Positions 1 to 6,312 of a stretch of DNA of 7,647 nucleotides are shown here, one piece after another. The stretch's first letter is position 1. Every line of letters begins with the position of its first letter. A program made the translations under genes and the position numbers. The notes under the pieces were generated by a model. That model ran no database searches and was not told where the DNA came from. It saw only the letters and a program-made list of their open reading frames with translations. Origin of the DNA: an uncultured bacterium (GTDB taxonomy: Bacteria; Planctomycetota; Phycisphaerae; Phycisphaerales; SM1A02); NCBI GenBank assembly GCA_903918555.1, contig CAIXEV010000547.1:1-7647 (forward strand). Direction: 5' to 3'.

Positions 1-716
1 CCGAGCGCGCGTCGAACCAGTCGAGGCTCGAGCTCGCGAGGCTCTCCGCCGACCGCTGCACCATCGCGGCCCCGATCGACGGCGTCCTGCAGACCGCCGA
101 CCTCGAGGTCGGGGAGTCGGTGACGCCCGGACAGAAGATCGCGCGCATCGTCAATCTCGAGAAGGTCGAGATTCCGCTGCGCATCCCTGCCTCGTCGCGC
201 GCACTGGCGCCGGTCGGCGCCAAGGCGACCGTGACCGCGCGCGCCGATCAACGCGTCTACGAGGGAACCGTCGCGCGCATCGCCCCTGAAGACGACCCGG
301 CCTCGCGCACGGCGACCGTCTACATCGAGATCGCGCAGTCGGCCGACCGCGCCGATGTCCTTGCGCCCGGCGCGTTCGTGGAGGCGAAGATCATCACCGG
401 CGGCAGCGCGCCGCGCATCGCCGTTCCGCGCCGCGCGATCCGCGACGAGACCATCGCCGTCGTCGAGTCGGGCCGCGTTCGCATGCGCCGCATCAGCGTC
501 GACTTTCCGTTCGCGGGCACGCCGGATGGCGCCGAACTCGCCGATCTCGACTGGGCGGTCCTCTCCGACGAGCTCGCTCCCGGCACGCTCGTCGTGATCG
601 ACGGTTCGCGCAGCCTCGTCGAAGGACAGGCCATCGAGCCGATCCCGGCGCACGCCGACGCCGCGAAGGCGCCGCGCACCGCCGACCCCGCCGGTGACGG
701 AAAGGGCGCGGGCTGA
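1..716 (+). CDS. RND efflux periplasmic adaptor (HlyD/MFP family), 5'-truncated
   Basis: C-terminal 237 residues of a membrane-fusion (adaptor) protein that would bridge the inner-membrane RND pump to an outer-membrane channel in the periplasm. The first complete codon is at position 3 and the true start lies upstream; the GTG at 120 is an internal valine. Counting from position 3, residues 1-16 look like the end of the coiled-coil hairpin. Residues 19-50 are the second half of the lipoyl-like domain (C19-TIAAPIDG, then a VGESVTPGQ turn), as in other adaptors. The beta-barrel follows, with the usual GTVARIAP and LAPGAFVEAKI patterns, then the membrane-proximal domain with the VPRRAI strand. 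The last ~22 residues are an Ala/Pro/Asp-rich tail, probably disordered. The stop TGA overlaps the ATG of the transporter by one base, so the two are coupled. Substrate cannot be told from the sequence. Confidence 0.93.
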   Translation, partial: ERASNQSRLELARLSADRCTIAAPIDGVLQTADLEVGESVTPGQKIARIVNLEKVEIPLRIPASSRALAPVGAKATVTARADQRVYEGTVARIAPEDDPASRTATVYIEIAQSADRADVLAPGAFVEAKIITGGSAPRIAVPRRAIRDETIAVVESGRVRMRRISVDFPFAGTPDGAELADLDWAVLSDELAPGTLVVIDGSRSLVEGQAIEPIPAHADAAKAPRTADPAGDGKGAG

Positions 717-718
717 TG
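699..718 (+). promoter_or_regulatory. Translational coupling junction with weak SD (adaptor to RND pump)
   Basis: The adaptor stop and pump start share one base in TGATG (714-718). A purine run GGAAAGGG (699-706) sits 9 bases before the ATG and can serve as a weak ribosome binding site. This arrangement supports the ATG at 716 as the pump start and implies coupled synthesis of adaptor and pump from one message. Confidence 0.6.
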
Positions 719-3700
719 GTCCGTTCGCTCGTCGACTTCTGCGTGCGTCGGAGCGTGCCCGTCACGCTCCTGATGTGGACGATCCTCATCGGCGGAACGA
801 TCGCGCTTCTCACGATGCGCCGCGAGTTCTTCCCGGAGACCGCGCCGCAGGCCGCGCGCATCGTCCTCGTCTACCCGGGCGCCTCGCCCAAGGAGATCGA
901 GGAGTCGATGGCGCGCAAGATCGAGGACCGCGTCGTCGATGTCGAGGGCGTCGACCGCGTCGAGACGCGCCTTTCCGAGGGCACGGGCGGCATCACCGTG
1001 AAGCTGAAGGCGGGCACCGACGCAGACAAGGCGATCGAGGACATCCGCCTCGCGATCGAGCAGATCACCGATCTTCCGCCCGAGGCCGAGCGCGTGCGCG
1101 TGTTCGACTTCCAGCCGAACTTCCCGACCATCATGGTCACGGTCGCAAGCGACGCGGGCGAGGACTACATCAAGCGCGAGCTGCGCGTGATCCGCGACGA
1201 CCTCAAGAGCCTCGATGGGATGGGCACGCTCGTCGAGATCGGCCTGCGGCCGCGCGAGATCCATGTCGATGTCGATCCGACCGCGCTCCTGCGCCACGGC
1301 ATCCGGCTGAGCGAGGTCTCCGACCGCGTGCGCGCCGCGATGGCCGAGGTGCCCGGCGGCACGGTGCGCACCGAGAGCGCCAACCTCTCGATCCGCACGC
1401 TCGGAAACGCCGAGAATGTCGCGGCGATCAAGGGCATCGTGCTCCAGAGCGCGGTCGACGGCTCGACCCTCCGGCTCGGCGAGATCGCCGATGTCCACGA
1501 GAACTTCGACGACATCCCGCAGATCCGACGCTTCGGCGGAAAGCCGGCCGGCACGCTCGTCGCGTTCAAGGAGGGCGAGGAAGACGCCGTCGAGATCGCC
1601 GAGCTCGTGCGCGGCTATGTCGCGGCGCGCAACGGCGAGCCTCCGCGCGACTTCGTGCGCGACCGCCTCATCGAGAGCTCGTGGGAGCGCGGCTACGAAC
1701 TCGGCCTGACGCGTCCGCCGGTCAACGGCACGCTCGCGCAGCACAACGACCTTGCACGCATCATCGAGGGTCGCTTCGAGCTTCTTGCGACGAACGCGAT
1801 CCAGGGCGCCGCGCTCGTCCTCGTGGTGCTGCTCCTCGGCCTCAACCGCGTCGCCAGCTTCTGGGTGATGGTCGGCATCGTGATCGCGATCGCCTGCACC
1901 CTCATGTTCATGCAGGTGACGGGCGTGACCCTGAACCTCATCACGATGTTCGGGCTCCTGATCGTGCTCGGCATGCTTGCCGACGACGCGATCGTGATGA
2001 GCGAGAACATCGTGAAACGCCACAAGGAGCTCGGCGAGCCGCCGCTCACGGCGGCCGTCAACGGCGTGACGCAGGTGTTCTGGCCCGTCGTCGGCAGCGT
2101 CACGACCACGATCGTGGCGTTCGTGCCGCTCATCTTCATCAAGGGAAACATCGGCGAACTCCTCGGGAACCTGCCGACGGTCGTGTTGATCGCGCTCGGC
2201 GCGAGCCTCCTCGAGGCGAGCTTCATGATGCCGAACCACATGGCGCATGCCCTCGTCCGCGAGGAGCGCGCGGCGGCGCGCGGCGGTTCGCGGCTCGACA
2301 AGTATCTCAAGCCGATCGGCGAGTTCCGCGAGCGGCAGATCGAGCGCATGCTTGCGGTCTACGAGCGCGGGGTGCGCTGGTGCCTGCGCGAGCGCTACAT
2401 CGTGCTCGCCGCGACCACGGCGGTCTTGATGCTCTCTGCCGGCATGGTGTTCGGCGGACGCCTTGCGTTTGTGTTTCTTCCCGCCGACGACACCGAGACC
2501 GTGATCGTCGACTTCGCGCTTCCGATCGGCGCGACGATGGAGCAGACGAGCGAGGTCGCGCGCCGGATCGAGACGGCGGCGCGCGCGCAGCCCGAGGTGC
2601 AGGCGCTCACCGCGAGCCTCGGAAGCTCGGTCGACTTCGAGACGGGCGCGACGAACGCGGCCGCCACGCATCTTGGGCAGATCTTCCTCGAGCTCTCGCC
2701 GGTCGAGACGCGTTCGCGTCGCAGCGCGGAGGTCATCGACGCCATTCGCCTTGCGGCCGGCAACCTCGACGAGTGCGAGACGGTGAAGTTCCAGGAAGTG
2801 TCGGGCGGCCCGGCGGGCGCCGACATCAGCTACGAGGTGCGCGGCGCCGACGACGCGCAGGTCGATGCGGTGGTCGCGCGCATCAAGGCTGCGCTCGCGG
2901 GCTTCAGCGGCGTGAAGGACATCTCTGACGACGCCGACGACGCCCAGCGCGAGCTGCGCATCGAGCTCACGCCGCAGGCGCTCGCGATGGGATTCACCAC
3001 CGCCGATGTGGCGCAGCAGGTGCGCATGGCTGTGTTCGGCGCGGAAGCGCACAGCTTCAGCGCCGACCGCGAGGATGTCGATGTGCGCGTCCAGTTCGAC
3101 GAGGCGTCGCGGCGGCGGCTCTCCACGATCGAGGAACTCTGGCTCGTGAGCCCGATGGGTACCGCCGTGCCGCTCGTCGAGGTCGCCGATGTGCGCGAAG
3201 GCCGCGGGTACTCGACGATCCGTCGCGTCGACCGCGCGCGCACCGTCACGGTGAGCGCCGACTGCGACGACGCGACGAACCCCGAGATCGTGGCAAGCGC
3301 GCTGGCGCCCGAGATCGCGTCCATCGCCGCATCGACGCCGGGCGTCGTGATCGACGCCGCGGGCCGGCAGAAGGACCTGATCGACGCCTTCGCGAACTTC
3401 CCGCTCGCGCTCGCGGCGGCGTTCCTCGGCATCTATGTGATCCTCGCGTGGCTCTTCGAGAGCTACCTGCAGCCGCTCGCGGTCATGCTCGCGATTCCGT
3501 TCGGCGTCATCGGCATCGTCTGGGGCCATCTGCTGCTCGGTTTCGACATGACCTTCCTCTCGCTGATCGGCTTCGTCGCGCTCGCGGGCGTCGTGGTCAA
3601 CAACTCGCTGATCCTCGTCGAGTTCTCGAACGAGATGCGCGAGAAGGGCGTGTCGCTCCTCGACTCGCTCGCGAAGGCGGGCCGGCTGCGCCTCCTGCCG

Positions 3701-3964
3701 ATCGTGCTCACGACCGTGACGACGCTCGCGGGGCTCGCGCCGCTCATGCTCGAGCAGAGCTTCCAGGCGAGGTTCCTCATCCCGATGGCGATCTCGCTCG
3801 TCTTCGGCCTGATGAGCTCGACCGTGCTGACGCTCTTCGCGCTGCCGGCCGTGATGGTGGTGATCGACGACATCAAGCGCGCGGTCCACCGCCTGTGGAC
3901 GGGTCGGTCGCAGGCCGATGCTGCACCGACCGCGGCGGCCGCCGCCGAGGGCTTCCGCAGCTGA
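716..3964 (+). CDS. RND family efflux transporter, inner-membrane permease (AcrB/AcrD/AcrF-like superfamily)
   Basis: Proton-driven inner-membrane pump of 1082 residues, close to the ~1030-1050 usual for AcrB-type RND proteins. Architecture is standard: TM1 near residues 12-34, a first large periplasmic porter loop, TM2-TM6 at about 358-376, 382-400, 408-430, 455-475 and 482-505, TM7 near 561-583, a second porter loop, then TM8-TM12 from about 895 to 1052. TM4 carries the adjacent acidic pair D423-D424, matching the proton-relay aspartates of AcrB (D407/D408). In TM10 the AcrB lysine (K940) position is asparagine (N962-N963, context VVVNNSLILVEF). TM11 keeps a Thr cluster (T999/T1000) at the place of the AcrB proton-relay Thr. 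The C-terminus ends in an Ala-rich tail. It is coupled to the adaptor by a one-base overlap. Substrate class is unknown; the adjacent acidic pair and family look favour organic-compound export over CusA-type metal export, but this is inference. Confidence 0.95.
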   Translation: MVRSLVDFCVRRSVPVTLLMWTILIGGTIALLTMRREFFPETAPQAARIVLVYPGASPKEIEESMARKIEDRVVDVEGVDRVETRLSEGTGGITVKLKAGTDADKAIEDIRLAIEQITDLPPEAERVRVFDFQPNFPTIMVTVASDAGEDYIKRELRVIRDDLKSLDGMGTLVEIGLRPREIHVDVDPTALLRHGIRLSEVSDRVRAAMAEVPGGTVRTESANLSIRTLGNAENVAAIKGIVLQSAVDGSTLRLGEIADVHENFDDIPQIRRFGGKPAGTLVAFKEGEEDAVEIAELVRGYVAARNGEPPRDFVRDRLIESSWERGYELGLTRPPVNGTLAQHNDLARIIEGRFELLATNAIQGAALVLVVLLLGLNRVASFWVMVGIVIAIACTLMFMQVTGVTLNLITMFGLLIVLGMLADDAIVMSENIVKRHKELGEPPLTAAVNGVTQVFWPVVGSVTTTIVAFVPLIFIKGNIGELLGNLPTVVLIALGASLLEASFMMPNHMAHALVREERAAARGGSRLDKYLKPIGEFRERQIERMLAVYERGVRWCLRERYIVLAATTAVLMLSAGMVFGGRLAFVFLPADDTETVIVDFALPIGATMEQTSEVARRIETAARAQPEVQALTASLGSSVDFETGATNAAATHLGQIFLELSPVETRSRRSAEVIDAIRLAAGNLDECETVKFQEVSGGPAGADISYEVRGADDAQVDAVVARIKAALAGFSGVKDISDDADDAQRELRIELTPQALAMGFTTADVAQQVRMAVFGAEAHSFSADREDVDVRVQFDEASRRRLSTIEELWLVSPMGTAVPLVEVADVREGRGYSTIRRVDRARTVTVSADCDDATNPEIVASALAPEIASIAASTPGVVIDAAGRQKDLIDAFANFPLALAAAFLGIYVILAWLFESYLQPLAVMLAIPFGVIGIVWGHLLLGFDMTFLSLIGFVALAGVVVNNSLILVEFSNEMREKGVSLLDSLAKAGRLRLLPIVLTTVTTLAGLAPLMLEQSFQARFLIPMAISLVFGLMSSTVLTLFALPAVMVVIDDIKRAVHRLWTGRSQADAAPTAAAAAEGFRS

Positions 3965-3989
3965 ATTCGCCCGCGGTACACTCGCCGCA
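3954..3989 (+). promoter_or_regulatory. Candidate promoter for a leaderless ROK transcript
   Basis: The 24-base gap before the ROK gene contains TACACT (3977-3982), a TANNNT -10-like box matching TATAAT at four of six positions. Exactly six bases separate it from the ATG, so a normally spaced transcription start would be the A of that ATG at 3989. No Shine-Dalgarno-like purine run lies before this ATG, unlike the NIF3 and PhoH genes. The -35 position (3954-3959, TCCGCA, inside the pump gene) is poor. This is the arrangement known for leaderless genes in several high-GC bacteria. Inferred from spacing only. Confidence 0.5.
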
Positions 3990-4993
3990 TGCGCATCGCG
4001 AAGGACTTTCCGAAGGACCAGGTCGTCGTCGGCGTCGATCTCGGCGGCACGAACATGCAGATCGGCGTCGTCGACGCCGAAGGCCGCATCATCGGCCGCT
4101 GCAAGCGGAAGACGAAGGCGCATGAGGGCCGCGACACCGTCATCAAGCGCCTCGTCGAGGGCGTGTGGCGCGCGATGGACGACGCGAAGACGCCGCGCGA
4201 GAGGCTGTTCGGCGTCGGCGTGGGCGCGCCGAGCGCGGTCGACTTCGACAGGGGCGTGGTCATCAAGGCCGGCAACCTCGGCTGGGAGGACCTGCCGCTG
4301 CGGGACATCCTCGCGAAGGAGCTGGCGAAGGACGCGGGGAACCGCGGCCTCGGCCTGCGCGTCGCGCTCGACAACGATGTGAATGTCGCGGCGTGGGGCG
4401 AGGCGCAGCTTGGCGCCGCGCGCGGACGCGGCAATGTGCTCGCGGTCTGGGTCGGCACGGGCGTCGGCGCAGGCCTCGTCCTCGACGGGAAGCTCTGGCG
4501 TGGCCCGCGCCACACCGCCGGCGAGATCGGCCATGTCATCCTCTTCCCCGGCGGGCAGCCCGGCTTCATGACCGTCGAGGACATCTGCTCGCGCACGGGC
4601 ATCGTGAACGCCCTGAAGCGCCTGCTTCCGATGTATCCGGACAGCGCGCTCCACAAGCTGATCGCCGAGAAGGCCGACGAGACCGGCTCGATCGGCTCGT
4701 CGACGATCGCGCGCGCCTACGAGCGGGACGACGAGCTCACGCGGCGCGTGGTCGACAAGAGCGCGGAGTTCCTCGGCATATCGATCGCGAACATCGTCAC
4801 CATGCTGTCGATCGACTGCGTCGTGCTCGGCGGCGGCGTCACCGAGGCGCTCGGCGGCGCGTATGTCGCGCGCGTGGCGAAGTCGTTCGAACGCGCGGTG
4901 TTCCCGTCGGTCCTGCGCAAGACCGACATCGTGGCGAGTTCACTCAACGACGACGCGGGCGTGTTTGGCGCCGCGATGCTCGTCTGCACCTGA
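3989..4993 (+). CDS. ROK-family sugar kinase-like protein lacking the zinc-cysteine motif
   Basis: Cytoplasmic protein of 334 residues, the usual ROK kinase length; members phosphorylate glucose, fructose, N-acetylhexosamines or similar sugars with ATP. The N-terminal phosphate-binding loop is VGVDLGGTN (residues 14-22). LDNDVNVAAWGE carries the expected catalytic aspartate at D130. A second nucleotide loop GTGVGAG follows, then GEIGH (E179-H182). No helix-turn-helix precedes the kinase fold, so this is a kinase type rather than a NagC/XylR repressor. After H182, the usual CxCGxxGC zinc ligands are absent and replaced by a GGQPGFM stretch, while the following Glu appears kept as E197 (VEDICSRTGI, compare LE-x-x-x-S in typical members). 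A C-terminal GGG loop (VVLGGGV) closes the nucleotide site. The start is chosen because the DLGGTN loop falls at the normal distance; no SD is present. Substrate is unknown; glucokinase is the default guess. Confidence 0.88.
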   Translation: MRIAKDFPKDQVVVGVDLGGTNMQIGVVDAEGRIIGRCKRKTKAHEGRDTVIKRLVEGVWRAMDDAKTPRERLFGVGVGAPSAVDFDRGVVIKAGNLGWEDLPLRDILAKELAKDAGNRGLGLRVALDNDVNVAAWGEAQLGAARGRGNVLAVWVGTGVGAGLVLDGKLWRGPRHTAGEIGHVILFPGGQPGFMTVEDICSRTGIVNALKRLLPMYPDSALHKLIAEKADETGSIGSSTIARAYERDDELTRRVVDKSAEFLGISIANIVTMLSIDCVVLGGGVTEALGGAYVARVAKSFERAVFPSVLRKTDIVASSLNDDAGVFGAAMLVCT

Positions 4994-5004
4994 CGCACCT
5001 TCGC

Positions 5005-5016
5005 AGGATTCACATG
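5005..5016 (+). promoter_or_regulatory. Ribosome binding site and start of NIF3-family gene
   Basis: AGGA at 5005-5008 lies five bases before the ATG at 5014, within the 20-base gap after the ROK stop. It decides this start over any upstream in-frame codon: the same frame is open far upstream, but that part is an out-of-frame shadow of the ROK gene and the NIF3 homology begins only here. Confidence 0.6.
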
Positions 5017-6177
5017 GCCAGCAACGGACGCTCGCTTTCCGAAGTCGTCGACGCGCTTGGCGCGATCGCGCCGCTCCCGCTCGCCGGTTCGTGGGACAAG
5101 GTCGGATTGCTCGTCGCGGGCGACGGCCGGCCGGTCGCGCGCGCGCTGCTTGCGATCGATGTGGTGCCCGAGGTGCTCGCCGAGGCGAAGGCGCTCGGCG
5201 CGGAGCTGATCGTCGGCTACCACCCGCTGATCTTCACGCCGCTCGAGCGGCTCGACGGCGCGACCTGGCAGGGGCGCGTCGCGATCGACGCGGTGCGCGC
5301 GGGAATCGCGGTGTACTCGCCGCACACCGCGCTCGACGCGGTCGAGGGCGGGATCAACGACTGGCTTGTCGACCTCGTCGCCGAATGCGCGGGTGCGCGC
5401 GTCGCCGAGTGCCGTGCGCTGCAGCCGGCGACGGCGTCGGCCGGCAACACGCACAAGATCGTCCCCTTCGTGCCCGCGCCCGAAGCCGAGAGCGTGCGCG
5501 AGGCCCTCGCGGCGGCGGGCGCCGGCCATGTGGGGCTCTACAGCCATTGCTCGTTCGCAGCCCCGGGCGAGGGCACATTCCTCGGTGGCGCGGGCACGAA
5601 CCCCGCCGTCGGGCAGGCGGGGCGCCTGGAGCGGGTGGCGGAACTGCGGCTCGAGATGCCCTTCCACAGGCGGCGCTTCGCGAAGGTGGTCGAGGCGCTG
5701 CATGCGTCGCATCCGTACGAGGAGCCTGCGTTCGACATCGTGGCGCTCGAGCCGGTGCCGGCGGGTTCGCGTGTCGGCGCAGGACGGATTGCACGGCTGT
5801 CCAAACCCTGCTTTTCCGCGGAACTGGCGGAAAGCCTCCAGCGCATGCTCGCTTGCAGCCGAATCGATAGAACAGGAACTCGTCTTGCAGGCCGTTCGTA
5901 TCCGCAGGCACATTCGGTGATTGCCGTCTGTGCCGGGAGCGGCGCGAGCCTGCTCGACGCGGCGGCCGCGCAAGGCGCGACCTGTTTCCTGACTGGCGAG
6001 CTGTCGCACCATGATGTGCTCCGCGCGCACGCCCTCGGCCTCGAGGTTCTCCTCGCTGGCCACACCAACACCGAACGCGGCTATCTGCCGCGACTCGCGG
6101 GGGATCTCGCAACGCGCCTTCCCGGTCTCGAGTGCATCGTCTCGACCGCCGACCGCGACCCGCTCGCGACGGCGTGA
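5014..6177 (+). CDS. NIF3-family (Nif3-like dinuclear metal center) protein with PII-like insert
   Basis: A 387-residue cytoplasmic protein of the NIF3/DUF34 family, whose members bind two metal ions; the family has been linked to GTP cyclohydrolase I type 2 annotations and metal handling, but its general function is unsettled. SWDKVGLLV near residue 26 is the family signature. Ligand motifs are YHPLIF (Y69, H70), SPHTALD (H104, D108) and GHTNTERG (H350, E354), plus GELSHHD (H332-H333). About residues 145-248 form the PII/CutA-like insert found in long NIF3 proteins (contains HASHPYEEPAFD). The first ligand His of the bacterial HHP motif is Tyr here, as I recall for eukaryotic NIF3L1 (YHPPIF), and the C-terminal DRDPL also recalls that group. 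Codons about 256-308, between the insert and the C-terminal half, are less GC-biased than neighbours (aga, aca, gga, act, aaa, ttt), yet the frame stays intact. Confidence 0.93.
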   Translation: MASNGRSLSEVVDALGAIAPLPLAGSWDKVGLLVAGDGRPVARALLAIDVVPEVLAEAKALGAELIVGYHPLIFTPLERLDGATWQGRVAIDAVRAGIAVYSPHTALDAVEGGINDWLVDLVAECAGARVAECRALQPATASAGNTHKIVPFVPAPEAESVREALAAAGAGHVGLYSHCSFAAPGEGTFLGGAGTNPAVGQAGRLERVAELRLEMPFHRRRFAKVVEALHASHPYEEPAFDIVALEPVPAGSRVGAGRIARLSKPCFSAELAESLQRMLACSRIDRTGTRLAGRSYPQAHSVIAVCAGSGASLLDAAAAQGATCFLTGELSHHDVLRAHALGLEVLLAGHTNTERGYLPRLAGDLATRLPGLECIVSTADRDPLATA

Positions 6178-6210
6178 GATTTCCAGCGAATTCACAGGTT
6201 CTTCGCGCGT

Positions 6211-6254
6211 GGCCATTGAAAGGTCCCTCCCAGCGGGGGACTATCCCTGTGGCC
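6211..6254 (+). other. Stem-loop in the NIF3-phoH gap
   Basis: GTCCCTC (6223-6229) can pair with GGGGGAC (6235-6241), seven pairs including one G-U, closing a five-base loop. An outer arm GGCCA (6211-6215) can pair with TGGCC (6250-6254) across an internal loop. No U-tract follows, so it is not a textbook intrinsic terminator. It could be an attenuated 3' end of the NIF3 message or a leader structure of the phoH message. Pairing is seen in the sequence; function is unproven. Confidence 0.4.
6216..6244 (+). promoter_or_regulatory. Weak sigma-70-like promoter candidate for phoH
   Basis: TTGAAA (6216-6221) matches the -35 consensus at five of six positions. Seventeen bases downstream, GACTAT (6239-6244) matches the -10 consensus at only three. 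Start of transcription would fall near 6251, giving a leader of about 60 bases. AT-rich hexamers are rare here, which makes the -35 match mildly notable, but the -10 is poor and the stem-loop overlaps it. Confidence 0.25.
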
Positions 6255-6297
6255 AGGCTCGACAAGACCAGATCCAATTCAGCGCAGTTCCAGCCAT

Positions 6298-6312
6298 AGG
6301 AGGGCTCGCATG
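6298..6312 (+). promoter_or_regulatory. Strong Shine-Dalgarno site of the PIN-PhoH gene
   Basis: AGGAGGG (6298-6304) contains a perfect GGAGG core and lies five bases before the ATG at 6310. It is the strongest ribosome binding site in the window and fixes this start; the conserved PIN aspartate (D33) follows at a normal distance. Confidence 0.85.

Larger units (their letters stand above)
6178..6309. other. 132-base intergenic region before the PIN-PhoH gene
   Basis: The only sizeable gap in the window. It is less GC-rich than the genes and holds a stem-loop, a weak promoter candidate and a strong SD site, each listed separately. It also contains no ACGT. Confidence 0.8.

Noticed and set aside
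120..122. GTG as a start codon for the adaptor
   Set aside because: The same frame is open to position 3 and encodes the lipoyl-domain half expected before it, so this GTG is an internal valine.
694..2928. A 744-codon + strand frame overlapping the RND pump
   Set aside because: Arg/Ala/Gly-rich low-complexity translation, out of frame with a gene having clear RND motifs; a GC-bias shadow.
320..4654. A 1444-codon open frame on the minus strand
   Set aside because: It lies antisense to three well-supported genes and is rich in Arg, Asp, Glu, Ala and His with no recognisable fold. Strong GC bias at third codon positions removes antisense stops, which explains the length.
4165..5013. Upstream extension of the NIF3 reading frame
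   Set aside because: The frame is open back to 4165, but that part is an out-of-frame reading of the ROK gene with no family similarity. The ATG at 5014 has an SD and the NIF3 signature follows at once.
6223..6241. Calling the stem-loop an intrinsic terminator
   Set aside because: No U-tract follows the stem, so I list it only as a stem-loop.
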